A stretch of DNA of 64,000 nucleotides from Nansenia antarctica (lineage: Eukaryota; Chordata; Actinopteri; Argentiniformes; Microstomatidae): the NCBI GenBank assembly GCA_963989245.1, contig OZ022345.1, forward strand, positions 24,908,696-24,972,695, in the 5' to 3' direction. Positions 34,610 to 44,836 of the stretch are shown here, piece by piece. The notes under the pieces are model-generated. The model was not told the origin of the DNA and ran no database searches. It worked only from the letters and a program-made list of their open reading frames with translations. The position numbers were made by a program, and so were the translations under genes. Position 1 is the stretch's first letter. Each line of letters opens with the position of its first letter.

Positions 34610-34883
34610 AGTGGTACAGACTTGCGTTGTGTAATATTACTGAATGAAAAAAAAAATAATAATAATAATAATGTTTAAAAAAATATAAAGTTACAGCAGA
34701 ACATAAAAACCAAAACAATCAAAGCACTTTTTAAACTGATGTAATCACAGACCTCAGACTGAATGACCATTTACTATAATACTCTGACCACACTTGATCT
34801 ATCACACTAAGACCTGGCATCCACGCAGCATCCACGGAGATCGGCGTTCAGCTGATCTTGAGATCGACGTGTCACGGCACCAG

Positions 34884-35408
34884 TGTAACGATGGTCAAAC
34901 AGGCAACTTCTTTCAACCAATTCTTTTTATTGACCTGCATAGAAGACATATAAAACACAATTCTTCCTCGGTCTGCAACTCTTGTGAATCCATTAAGATG
35001 GCAGCCATATTCTGGTTGTCCCACCGTGTATGTATATTTCACATCAGGATAATTTGTTTACAGAAAGAACACAAATTTCCCTCAAACATTACAAATAACA
35101 ATTACAAACAACATGTGGAGCAACATACCTGCATAGAAGACATATAAAACACAATTCTTCCTCGGTCTGCAACTCTTGTGAATCTGCGCATTCAAAATAA
35201 CATACAATAAATGTTCTGTTTCACATCATCACAATACATCACATCATCACATGCGTAAGTACGGCAACAACAGAAGGACAAAAGAACGCGCAGACCTGCA
35301 GTACACCCAAACTCCAAAGGGGGCTCCAACAACAACCAGGGCTGCTCAAGCACGGCGAAACTCATCTACATTCACCACAACTAAACATACATTCCCAACT
35401 CTGTTACA
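34884..35408 (-). repeat. LTR of Gypsy 1 (5' LTR)
   Basis: 525 bp, collinear with 28,868-29,532 apart from the missing segment after 'cacatcatcacat'. Inside it, on the minus strand, follows TGGTGCCGTGACACGTCG, the presumed primer-binding site. I did not identify the tRNA. Confidence 0.8.
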
Positions 35409-35608
35409 CTTACACACTTTACATTGCGTTTCTCTTTGAGCAGGTAATATGTTGAATTCTGCAACGCAACATAGGCTACGTTTTTACAATTTAGTTATTA
35501 GAGTTGATTGTTTTCTATTTAAGTAAAGTCTCCTTTGATTTGAACCATTCTTGTCTCAAACAATAATGCATTATGTTGCCTAATTAGAAATGCAACACCT
35601 TCTCCTTT

Positions 35609-36107
35609 GCGCACAGAAACTGGAAGCAGTACAGTGGAAGCGGTGGTGGTTGTGGTCGTGGGAACAATATTATCAACACACTGTATTTCGGTTCACTTCG
35701 AAATGAAACATGACTGATTGACAATGTGCGTGAATCAATGCAGTTATCTGATGAATATGCTATATTTATTGTGTATATCATATTCATGAGGTAACTACAT
35801 TATTTCACACACACATTGTCAATCAGTCGTGTTTCATTTGAAGTCGTAGTCGAAATACAGTGTGTTGAATGACTCCCATAAAATATAAATAAATGTATTA
35901 TCATTATTATTGTTAGTTCCGCTAGAACGAGAGACGTAGAAAGACATTGTCATCCCCACTACCCCCTGTACATTTTCTCTACTGTAATTAAAAATAAATT
36001 AATAAATAAGCCTAATAATACTTCTCCGTTCTTCTAGCATTGTGACTGTTAATGGCCGCTGGTCCTAGATTTGTTTTTTCATATCATGACTGATGGATAC
36101 ATGACAC
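35609..36107. repeat. duplicated block, copy 2, left part
   Basis: Matches 19,857 onward (cgcacagaaactggaagcag) and includes the palindrome at 35,673-35,868. It is interrupted by Gypsy element 2 at 36,108 and resumes at 40,647. Confidence 0.8.
35673..35868. repeat. palindrome copy 2, 196 bp
   Basis: The ends TCAACACACTGTATTTCG and CGAAATACAGTGTGTTGA are exact complements, and the arms continue inward with few mismatches. This fits a foldback element or a hairpin-forming MITE. No convincing target duplication. Confidence 0.8.
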
Positions 36108-36343
36108 TGTAGTGCCGGAGGAAAAAGGAAAGACGTAGGCAACGTAATGATAACTGTTTAATCAAAATAACAACTTGTACTCTCCGTACAGGACCAGGAA
36201 ATCGATCACCAAAACTCTTGTGTCTTAACAGGAAGTTGCAACGTTAATAATCCTCCCCTCTGCCCCTAGTGCCAGAACTGGTTCCCTCCCACTACACAAC
36301 CAACAGTAAGAGGAGAACATGAACCCATAATGTAGTCACTACA
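36108..36343 (-). repeat. Gypsy 2 3' LTR
   Basis: 236 bp, apparently identical to the 5' LTR. A G-rich tract (minus strand ACTGGGGGGGCTGG) at its inner edge is the likely polypurine tract. Confidence 0.9.
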
Positions 36344-36364
36344 CCAGCCCCCCCAGTGTTCACC

Positions 36365-39300
36365 TCAATATTGGAAATCCTCACGGCGAGGAGGGCGTAT
36401 GGCCCGGCCCCTACGATCGTAGGTAAAGTCAGGAGGTGCGGGAGGAGGTGTGACATCGCCCATCACGTCCTCCTGCAGGGAAGGACGGGGGGCAGTGACG
36501 ACCGGGGGCTCGCGAGCTGCGGGGGGTTGTCGGGGTCGGAGGGGGGAATGGCCAGGGCGCTGCAGGGGAGGTAGGACTGGAGGCCGGCCTCTGCGCGGTG
36601 GCAGGGCCAAGTCCAGGGGCAGTTCAAGGTCCAAGTGGGCCGGTTTGAGGCGATCAACGGACACACACTCAGGCCTACCCCCCATGTCAACCATGAAGTT
36701 CTTGGCTCCGGCCTCGATGACACGGAAAGGCCCGTCATAAGGAGGACGTAGTGGAGTCCTGTGGCCATCATGACGAATGAAAACGAACCTCGCTGAGTGC
36801 AGCTCCGGGGGCACCCTCGAAGTAGGGACACCATGCTGCGTAGTCGGGACCGGGACGAAGGTCCTGGCGCTGTCCAGCAGGGAGGCGCGCTGAGCGGCGG
36901 CGGACCAGGGCTCCGTTGACTTGGGAATGAAGTCACCGGGGACCCGCAGCGGCTGTCCAAACACCAGCTCAGCGGACGACGACTGGAGGTCCTCCTTAGG
37001 CGCTGTCCTGAGCCCCAGCATGACCCACGGCAGCTTGTCAAGCCAGTTGCTGTCCGTGAGGCTGGCTCGAAGGGCGGCCTTCATGGATCGATGGAAACGC
37101 TCACAGAGCCCGTTCGCCTGCGGGTGATAGGCGGTTGTGCGGTGGAGCTTGACCCCCAGATTCTCCGCCACCGCTGCCCACAGCTCTGAAGTAAACTGTG
37201 AGCCACGGTCAGAGGAGAGATCAGCAGGGGTGCCGTAGCGGGAGACCCACACCGCGATGAACGCCCGGGCCAGGTCGGGGGCTGTCGTTGAGGAGAGCGG
37301 AACTGCCTCCGGCCAGCGAGTCGTCCTGTCCACCATGGTAAAGAGATAGGTGTATCCGTGCGAGGGGGGCAGCGGCCCTACCAGGTCCACGTTTACATGA
37401 TCGAACCTCCGCTCAGGCACAGAGAACTGCTCCAGGGGGGCCTTGACGTGTCGATGCACCTTGGCGCGCTGGCAGGCGATGCACGTGTCTACCCAGGCCC
37501 TCACATCCCTCTTGAGCCCATGCCAGACGAATTTCTCTGACACCAGCCGTGAGGACGGTTTCCTACCAGGGTGAGACAAGCCGTGTACCGCCTCGAAGGC
37601 GGGGCGCCTCCAGTTGGCGGGGACCACCGGTCGTGGCTGACCCATGGAGACGTCGCACAGGAGCGTGGCCCCTGCGTCACCGAAAACCACCTCTTCTAGG
37701 CGCAGTCCTGTGTCCGACAACTTGAGAGCCTGGACGGCGGGGTCGGCGGCCTGGTCTGCAGCCATGCGCGCGTAGTCCAAACCCAGTTGGACCGCACCAA
37801 CCACCGCCCTGGAGAGACAATCCGCGACCTGGTTGGACTTCCCAGCAACGTGCTGGATGTCTGTGGTGAACTCGGATATGTAGGCGAGCTGGCGCTGTTG
37901 GCGGTCGGACCACGGCTCCGCCACCTTGGACATGGCGTGCGTGAGTGGCTTGTGGTCCACGTAGGCCGTAAACTCGCGGCCCTCCAGTAAAAAACGGAAG
38001 TGTCTGACAGCAAGCCACAGCCCGAGGAGCTCCCTGTCGAATGTGCTGTACCTTTGCTCTCTGGGAGACAGCTGGCGGCTGAAGAATGCAAGAGGCTGCC
38101 AGGCGTCCCCAACCCACTGTTCGTACACCGCTCCCACAGCAAAGTCAGAGGCGTCCGTGGTGAGAGCAGTGGGTGCCGAGGGCGAGGGGTGGGCCAACAT
38201 GGCAGCGCGGGCCAGGGCCGCCTTGGTGTCCTGAAAGGCTTTGACACGCTCCGCCGTCCAGTCCACCGGCTGCTTCAGAGTCTTGCCCTTCTGGGCATCG
38301 TACAGAGGCCGCAGGATGTGAGCGATGTGGTGGAGGAAGCGATAGTAGAAGGTTACCATCCCGATGAACCCCTTGAGCTCGCTGATTGTGCTGGGGCGCG
38401 GGAAAGCAGCGACAGCTTCCACCTTCGAGGGGAGGGGGGTCACCCCCTCTGCGGAGACCCGGTGCCCGAGAAAGTCGATGGTGTTCCGTCCGAACTCACA
38501 CTTCGCCGGATTGACAATCAGCCCATGTTGGCTGAGCCGTGTGAAAAGGGCCCGGAGGTGGGACAGGTGCTCCTCCTCCGTGGTGCTTGCGACGAGGATG
38601 TCATCCAAGTAGACGAAGAGGAATGGTAGGTCCCGGAGCACCGAGTGCATGAGGCGTTGGAAGGTCTGCGCCGCGTTCTTCAGTCCGAACGGCATCCGCA
38701 GAAACTCGAAGAGTCCAAATGGCGTGATTACGGCCGTCTTAGGGACGTCCTCGGGGTGCACCGGCACCTGATGGTACCCCCGTACCAGGTCCACTTTGGA
38801 GAAGAAGCGTTTGCCTGCCAGGTTCGCTGAAAAGTCCTGGACATGTGGGACCGGGTAGCGGTCAGGCTTGGACGCGTCGTTGAGGCGGCGGTAGTCCCCA
38901 CATGGGCGCCACCCGCCGTCTGACTTAGGGACGATGTGCAGGGGAGACGCCCAGGGGCTGCTCGAGCGCCGAACGATGCCCACCTGCTCCATATGCGCAA
39001 ACTCCGCCCTGGCGACGGCCAGCTTCTCCGGGTTGAGGCGCCTGGCCCTGGCGTGGAGGGGAGGCCCCTCGGTCTCGATGTGGTGCTCCACTCCGTGTTT
39101 CACCGTGGGCGCGGAGAAGGTGGGCTTGGTAAGGTCGGGGAATTCGGCGAGCAGCCGAAGGTACAGGTCACTTTCGGCGAGCGTATTGGACCACCCGCTG
39201 TAGACCGCCTCCCCCTGCGTACAGGCGAAGGAAGCGAAAGTCTGTGAGTTGACCAGGCGCCTGTTCCCCACGTCCACCAACAGGTTGTGGGCGCACAGAA

Positions 39301-39673
39301 AATCCGCACCAAGGAGGGGAAATGTGACAGCCGCTATGACAAAATCCCACGAAAAGCATTGCCCTCCGAAGCACACGTCCACCGCCCTAGTGCCATAAGA
39401 GCAGATAGGTGTGCCGTCCGCGCCTGCCAACTGCGGACCACGCTCCTCCTTCGCCACATCCGATCTCTCTGCCGGAATGATGCTCCACTGGGCACCTGTG
39501 TCACAAAGGAAACTGCGACCAGAGGCGGTGTCTTGTATGAAGAGCAGCCTGTTGGTGACGCCAGCGCTCAGGGCCACTACTGAGCGCCGGCCCCGCCGTT
39601 TCCCGTCGGTCCGAAGGTGCAGGGTGAGCGGCACCGTTTGGCCTTGGCGCCAAAAGTGGCGTGGTAGAAACAA
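36365..39673 (-). CDS. pol: Gypsy 2 Pol polyprotein (protease, RT, RNase H, integrase)
   Basis: 1,102 open codons. Retropepsin has the active site FLCDTGAQWS (D58). Reverse transcriptase has KVDL (D295) and FVYLDDIL (D357/358). RNase H has TTDASDFAVG (about 506-512). The integrase has an HHCC finger (HGLSHPG...CIACQ), core DLVGPLPP and SDRGSQFTS, and a Glu in NGLCERFHRS, followed by a GPF/Y-like module (YDGPFRVIEAG). All catalytic residues I looked for are present. It overlaps the 3' end of gag by about 97 nt in the -1 frame, so a -1 ribosomal frameshift is the likely expression route. The N-terminal Met is not necessarily used. Confidence 0.9.
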   Translation of the reverse strand: MFLPRHFWRQGQTVPLTLHLRTDGKRRGRRSVVALSAGVTNRLLFIQDTASGRSFLCDTGAQWSIIPAERSDVAKEERGPQLAGADGTPICSYGTRAVDVCFGGQCFSWDFVIAAVTFPLLGADFLCAHNLLVDVGNRRLVNSQTFASFACTQGEAVYSGWSNTLAESDLYLRLLAEFPDLTKPTFSAPTVKHGVEHHIETEGPPLHARARRLNPEKLAVARAEFAHMEQVGIVRRSSSPWASPLHIVPKSDGGWRPCGDYRRLNDASKPDRYPVPHVQDFSANLAGKRFFSKVDLVRGYHQVPVHPEDVPKTAVITPFGLFEFLRMPFGLKNAAQTFQRLMHSVLRDLPFLFVYLDDILVASTTEEEHLSHLRALFTRLSQHGLIVNPAKCEFGRNTIDFLGHRVSAEGVTPLPSKVEAVAAFPRPSTISELKGFIGMVTFYYRFLHHIAHILRPLYDAQKGKTLKQPVDWTAERVKAFQDTKAALARAAMLAHPSPSAPTALTTDASDFAVGAVYEQWVGDAWQPLAFFSRQLSPREQRYSTFDRELLGLWLAVRHFRFLLEGREFTAYVDHKPLTHAMSKVAEPWSDRQQRQLAYISEFTTDIQHVAGKSNQVADCLSRAVVGAVQLGLDYARMAADQAADPAVQALKLSDTGLRLEEVVFGDAGATLLCDVSMGQPRPVVPANWRRPAFEAVHGLSHPGRKPSSRLVSEKFVWHGLKRDVRAWVDTCIACQRAKVHRHVKAPLEQFSVPERRFDHVNVDLVGPLPPSHGYTYLFTMVDRTTRWPEAVPLSSTTAPDLARAFIAVWVSRYGTPADLSSDRGSQFTSELWAAVAENLGVKLHRTTAYHPQANGLCERFHRSMKAALRASLTDSNWLDKLPWVMLGLRTAPKEDLQSSSAELVFGQPLRVPGDFIPKSTEPWSAAAQRASLLDSARTFVPVPTTQHGVPTSRVPPELHSARFVFIRHDGHRTPLRPPYDGPFRVIEAGAKNFMVDMGGRPECVSVDRLKPAHLDLELPLDLALPPRRGRPPVLPPLQRPGHSPLRPRQPPAAREPPVVTAPRPSLQEDVMGDVTPPPAPPDFTYDRRGRAIRPPRREDFQY

Positions 39674-40329
39674 TGGCCCGCAGCGTTACCCTGCTGGCCA
39701 GAAGGTCTGGCGTCATCCTTCGCTCTCCTGCGACGGTCGGGTGGCGGGGCGGCCGCGGGAGCGAGCAGGTCGGGGGACCGTTGAGGCATGGCCAAGACGA
39801 ACCGGTCCGCCTCCCTGGCCAGGGCGCGGGGCTCCATGATGGCGGTGTTGGCCAGCGCCATCCTAACTTGAGCTGGCAATGCGCGCATGAACAGCTCTGT
39901 GAAGAGGATCATGGGGTCTTCTGTACCGAGCAGGTTTAGCATCCTCTCCATGCGCGCAGAAGGCCTCTCGTCACCCAAGTCCGACATGGCAAATAGGCGA
40001 CGCACCCTCTCCGCAGTGGACAGTTCAAATGTCTCTAGAAGCAGGGCCTTGAGGCGCTCATATTTGTTCGTCGTCGGGGGAGCAGACAAAAAACCTACCA
40101 CTCGAGCTGCGGTGGAGCTGCCCAACATTGCCACAGCATGGTTGTACCGGTCGTCGTCGTCATCGATGTCACTTTTGTTAAAATGTGCCTCTACAATAGC
40201 AAACCATGCAGCAGGCGTTGAGTCCCAGAACTCTGGTAGCTTGAGAGTGGGAGTGTGCGCACCACGCGTTACCCTGACAGGGGATGGTGATGGCTGCCGC
40301 TGGTTTGAACGTCTTCCTCGCCCGGACAT
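39577..40329 (-). CDS. gag: Gypsy 2 Gag
   Basis: About 250 residues if started at MSGRGRRSN (40,329). An upstream in-frame Met at 40,371 lies in the leader next to the primer site and is less likely. The region LPEFWDSTPAAWFAIVEAHF and a terminal CFYHATFGAKAKRCRSPC are typical of the Mag-like Gypsy Gag family. It would form the particle shell and bind element RNA. Confidence 0.85.
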   Translation of the reverse strand: MSGRGRRSNQRQPSPSPVRVTRGAHTPTLKLPEFWDSTPAAWFAIVEAHFNKSDIDDDDDRYNHAVAMLGSSTAARVVGFLSAPPTTNKYERLKALLLETFELSTAERVRRLFAMSDLGDERPSARMERMLNLLGTEDPMILFTELFMRALPAQVRMALANTAIMEPRALAREADRFVLAMPQRSPDLLAPAAAPPPDRRRRAKDDARPSGQQGNAAGHCFYHATFGAKAKRCRSPCTFGPTGNGGAGAQ

Positions 40330-40388
40330 TTTGCAGGATTGTAATGTTCGCTCGCTGGTTTTTGTACACAATTACGTTAACAAAAATC

Positions 40389-40405
40389 CACGTCGGGGGT
40401 CACCA
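40389..40405 (-). other. Gypsy 2 primer-binding site, tRNA-Trp-like
   Basis: The plus-strand sequence CACGTCGGGGGTCACCA differs from the vertebrate tRNA-Trp 3' end by one extra G. It lies one base inside the 5' LTR. Confidence 0.6.
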
Positions 40406-40406
40406 G

Positions 40407-40642
40407 TGTAGTGCCGGAGGAAAAAGGAAAGACGTAGGCAACGTAATGATAACTGTTTAATCAAAATAACAACTTGTACTCTCCGTACAGGACCAGGAAA
40501 TCGATCACCAAAACTCTTGTGTCTTAACAGGAAGTTGCAACGTTAATAATCCTCCCCTCTGCCCCTAGTGCCAGAACTGGTTCCCTCCCACTACACAACC
40601 AACAGTAAGAGGAGAACATGAACCCATAATGTAGTCACTACA
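40407..40642 (-). repeat. Gypsy 2 5' LTR
   Basis: 236 bp, identical by eye to 36,108-36,343, followed by the ACAC target duplication at 40,643-40,646. Confidence 0.9.
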
Positions 40643-40646
40643 ACAC

Positions 40647-41060
40647 ACTTATTTACAATTACAAAATGTCATTTTAGACTAAAGTAGGCCTATTTGTTGT
40701 GAGTCGCTTTGGATGAAGGCAGCTGCTAAATGCCTAAAATGTAAAATAAAAACGTAAATAAATGGTGTGGCAGTTATGAGGTTCATAGTTAGTTATGTTC
40801 TAGAAGAATCGTCATAGTTTTACTGTAGCAGAGCACATGCTCCAATTTATTCAACCGAAAGTAAATAGCTATTTTTAAATTTGTATTATTTATTTAGCAA
40901 TTTACTGGACAGGGACAATACACATAAATCAACATATCAGTTTACACATCGATGTAAATGTGTCTGACCTAGCTATGGCGCTAATAATAATAATAATGCA
41001 TTCGTTTGTATAGCGCTTTTCTCAGTACTCAAAGACAATACATTCCACGGAGAGAACAAT
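40647..41060. repeat. duplicated block, copy 2, right part
   Basis: Collinear with about 20,410-20,775, including 'ggcgctaataataataata' and the reversed LINE end 'gcgcttttctcagtactc'. It contains about 50 extra bases around 40,800-40,870 relative to copy 1. Confidence 0.75.
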
Positions 41061-41171
41061 AATAGTATCTAAAATTGGTTAACGTTTTGATGTGATTTAA
41101 ATAGAAAACAATTAACTCCAATAACTCAATTGTAACAACGTAGCCTCACGATGTTGCGTTGCAGAATAAGT

Positions 41172-41228
41172 GTGGAAGTCCCGACAAGCACGCAATTTCA
41201 CACCTGAGCGCTCGCGGAAAGGACAGGT
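41172..41228 (-). promoter_or_regulatory. orphan, degraded interferon-type promoter fragment
   Basis: About 57 bp resemble the upstream half of the two interferon promoters ('cccgacaagcac', then 'tttcacacctgagcg' and 'cgcggaaaggacaggt'). It lies about 430 bp from the copy B promoter and points the other way. The kB site is disrupted (ggaagtccc). No interferon exon follows it. Confidence 0.6.
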
Positions 41229-41659
41229 ATACGAAATACAATATAATATAATATATAATATATATTAATATAATACAATCGAAAAGTTATATTTTTACAA
41301 CTGGTTATTAATAGATATATTTCGATAACATCGAAATATATTGTATATATTGTAAATGTATTTTAAAATAATGTATGTAAAGCACTTTGAATTGCCCCTG
41401 TTGTATGAAATGTGCTATACAAATAAACTTGCCTTGCCTAACATAATGAAAATGGGCAAATGTATTTATTTGCTAATGAATGCATCATCTAATATGAAAG
41501 GATAAGATAAAACTGATAACAGTTAAACATTGATTATTTGTGTTGTTGTTGTTTATCATTCTTTGCGTGCGTCAATTGTCTAAAAGGAGTTGGATTATAT
41601 GACGCTCCTATCAGTGTTAATCAATTGAAAAGGTCTAAGAGGATCGAACTTGATTATGA

Positions 41660-41760
41660 ACATTCACCTGTCCTTTCCGCGTTCGCTCAGGTGTGAAAGT
41701 GTGTGCTTGTCGGGAATTCCAGCTTTCACTTCGGAAACAACTGTTCTGGTATAAATGTCC
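41660..41760 (+). promoter_or_regulatory. promoter of interferon copy B
   Basis: Contains, in order, GTGAAAGTG (about 41,692-41,700), a perfect kB-like GGGAATTCC (41,712-41,720), an IRF element (ctttcacttc, 41,723-41,732) and TATAAAT (41,750-41,756). This compact NF-kB/IRF/TATA order is what virus-induced type I interferon promoters use. The start codon is about 195 bp downstream. Confidence 0.8.
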
Positions 41761-42111
41761 TGGACAGACGGGGGCATGGCACAACTCATTTGGAAAGCAA
41801 ACCGCTCAAGAACGATCCTCTTCAGCCTCGTAAGACTTTGCAGCCTGCTTTCTTTAATTCCGACCAAACAAGTGAATTTGGAGAGTGTCTATCGGAGCCG
41901 GAGGTTACCTGTTGCTCTAGCACCAGTTGTGGACAGATAGAGAACTACAAGTATGGAGTCAGCCAAGCTGTGGATGCTCCTGGTTCTGACCGCCTGCGGA
42001 TGGAACGCTGCCAGCGGATGCACGTGGATGAAGACGCCGAGCAGGGGGTCTCAGAGCATGTTCCAGGTGTTCAGTAACCACACCATCACCATGCTGGAGC
42101 GAATGGTAGGG

Positions 42112-42114
<3 letters not shown>

Positions 42115-42160
<46 letters not shown>
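42115..42160. repeat. (CA)n microsatellite, intron 1 of copy B
   Basis: A pure CA run directly after the exon 1 donor. It is the short counterpart of the GT tracts around the arm A insertion. Confidence 0.9.
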
Positions 42161-42164
<4 letters not shown>

Positions 42165-42519
42165 CTCACTCACTCGCTCGCACACACTATTATCTATTGT
42201 CTATTCTAGTGTGTACTGCCCAGTGCCCATACACAACACAGGCCTACTGCTTGTGTGTTGAATGATTGTCTGGTGTTGTACAGTCTGGTTTCAACATGTG
42301 GAATATGAAGTATGGTGTTGTACAGTCTGGTTTCAACATATGGAATATGAACTATGAACTAAACTTCAGCTTCAAACCTGTTTTGATTTTTTTGGCATTT
42401 TAGGGTGATGAGGTCCCACGAGATACAATGACAGATTTCCCTGAGAAGCAATACAGCCTCGTCCTTCATTCTGCGGTAAGACACTCCTTCTTAAGATACT
42501 CCTTATAGACTATAGAACA

Positions 42520-42895
<376 letters not shown>

Positions 42896-43526
42896 TGATT
42901 ATAATAATATCCCTCCCTCGTCCTCCAGGCCGAAGACAAGACCATCTTCATGTCTCAGACTCTGACCGCCGTGATGAAGCTGTACGGCAGCGGCCGGTAC
43001 ACGAGCAGCGAGGCGGGGGACGACAGACAGATGGACACATTTGAGAACGCCCTCTACCGGCAGACCTCGGAACTGCAGCAATGCGTGAGTCCACCTGTCT
43101 CAACCACAACACTCTGGTATCACCCTGCCTACCAGGCACTCATGCAGAGAGGAGTCAGAATATGAAATATGACTCATTAGTGTGTCTTTCCAACACAGGT
43201 AAAGGCTCTGAAACGAACGTCATCAGCGTCTGTCAAAAGAGCGAACAAGAAGATGCACGTGCACTTCAAACACCTGAACAACAGTTTGAAAGACAAGGGG
43301 AGAAACCTTCAGCTAATCAGCTAGTTTATAAATACATTACTCACACAGTGACTCCCCTTCCTCCTCCATATATATAAACGTATCTGTAGCATTTCTAAAT
43401 GTAACTGTTGTATTTTACCCAAACAGGAATACAGCGCGAGCGCGTGGGATGACGTCAGGACAGTGGTGCTCGCGCACCTGCGAAGACTCGACCTGCTGGC
43501 GGCAAACCTCAGATCTACCAGCCAAT

Positions 43527-43528
<2 letters not shown>

Positions 43529-43622
<94 letters not shown>

Positions 43623-43960
43623 GAGGACTATTTAATAATAACTATTTATTGAAACATGAAACATGTTTTACCTTTATTATATTTATTGTTGCACTAACTC
43701 AGGACTATTTATTTATTCATTAATCTATCTATTTATTGATGCCTCCAGTATTTTTTGTCAACATTAGCCCTATTTTATTGCCAATAATGTCACCTTTTCA
43801 GTGTTAAAAGCTTTACAATGTAAAATGATTTCATGTTATTTATTCATTTTTTAAACTGAAATGGGTGTATCTGTTACCATGAATATATTTATTATTGCAA
43901 CATTATCAAGTACTGTAATGTCTCTTTAAGTTGTTGTGAAGATGAGAAATTAAATAAATG
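43529..43960 (+). promoter_or_regulatory. interferon copy B 3' UTR with AU-rich elements
   Basis: After a (GT)n run (43,531-43,620), the UTR contains several ATTTA motifs (for example 'gactatttatttattc' at about 43,703 and 'ctatttattg' at about 43,730), typical of unstable cytokine mRNAs. A polyadenylation signal (attaaataaatg) lies at about 43,950. Arm A keeps the same UTR in inverted orientation at 24,050-24,370. Confidence 0.7.
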
Positions 43961-44836
43961 TGCTCTTCTACATGAGATTTGAGTTTGAGTTTTATGGCCA
44001 GAAACATACAGATAAGGAACATTTAACATCACTGTAATGTAATGTAATGTAATGTTCTCCTTGACTATGATTATTATGACTCCTAAAGACCTTTATGAGA
44101 GCAGAACAAGTGTTGCACCTCTTCATAACCAAAGCAACAAGGACTCTTTACTGTGTGGTTCATGTTTTTGTTAACCAGAGATTTTGTAAACAAATGATGT
44201 ATGCAGTAGCTTGGAATCAGAACGCTGCTCCTGGAATTCCAGGAATCTCGTCCTATAAAGGATAAGTTATGATGCAAGCAGCACTGATAGAGTTAACGCT
44301 GATGAATCCTATGGTAAATATTCTAGGGTAAACCACTCTGCAATACTGCCTCTTTAGAGATGTAGTTCAAGAAATAAAGATATGAGTACACCACGATATG
44401 AGTTAAGTGATTATTGTATTGCTCGCAAAGCAAGAGACAGACACAAAACCGAGGTCAGACAGAGTTCAAGAGTCGGTTGAGCACATGTCTGAAGACGCAG
44501 CTTCAGAGTTCCCCTCTTATAGGGGAGAAGAGTATGCAGTATCTTGACTTGAAAGAGTTTGGTTGAAATAGATCACGAGTAAAACTTCAGAGTTTTGAGA
44601 CTATTTATTAATCCAAATTACAGATGACAGCACTTCTCTCTGATGGTCCCTTGGTGTTTTGTCCTCACCTTTATACCCCCAATGACCAAGGTGTGGAAAG
44701 GGGTCAGGCTACACACAGTGTCACTCAGGTTAAAAGTCACAGGAAGATAGGCGGCCATTTTGAAATGAGCATGTGGGGACAATGTGGTTTAGGACAAATG
44801 GATGACCATCATGAAACCCCCCTTTAGGAATGCAAC

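Larger units (their letters stand above)
28868..35408 (-). mobile_element. Ty3/Gypsy LTR retrotransposon 1, internally deleted
   Basis: The LTRs begin TGTAACGATGG and end CTGTTACA, at 28,868-29,532 and 34,884-35,408. The right LTR is about 140 bp shorter through an internal deletion. The flanking CTTA (28,864-28,867 and 35,409-35,412) is a 4-bp target duplication. The element reads on the minus strand: gag (34,609 downward) then pol. The gag C-terminus, protease and N-terminal reverse transcriptase are missing. It lies only in arm A of the interferon palindrome. Confidence 0.9.
36108..40642 (-). mobile_element. Ty3/Gypsy LTR retrotransposon 2, structurally complete
   Basis: Two 236-bp LTRs (36,108-36,343 and 40,407-40,642), beginning TGTAGTGCCGG and ending GTCACTACA, appear identical by eye. 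Both flanks are ACAC. On the minus strand, a primer-binding site, gag and pol follow in order with all expected pol domains. Total length is 4.5 kb. It is inserted in the duplicated block. Identical LTRs and open frames indicate a recent insertion. Confidence 0.92.

Noticed and set aside
36450..39839. Many plus-strand ORFs of 60-209 codons over Gypsy 2
   Set aside because: Antisense shadows of GC-rich gag and pol coding sequence.
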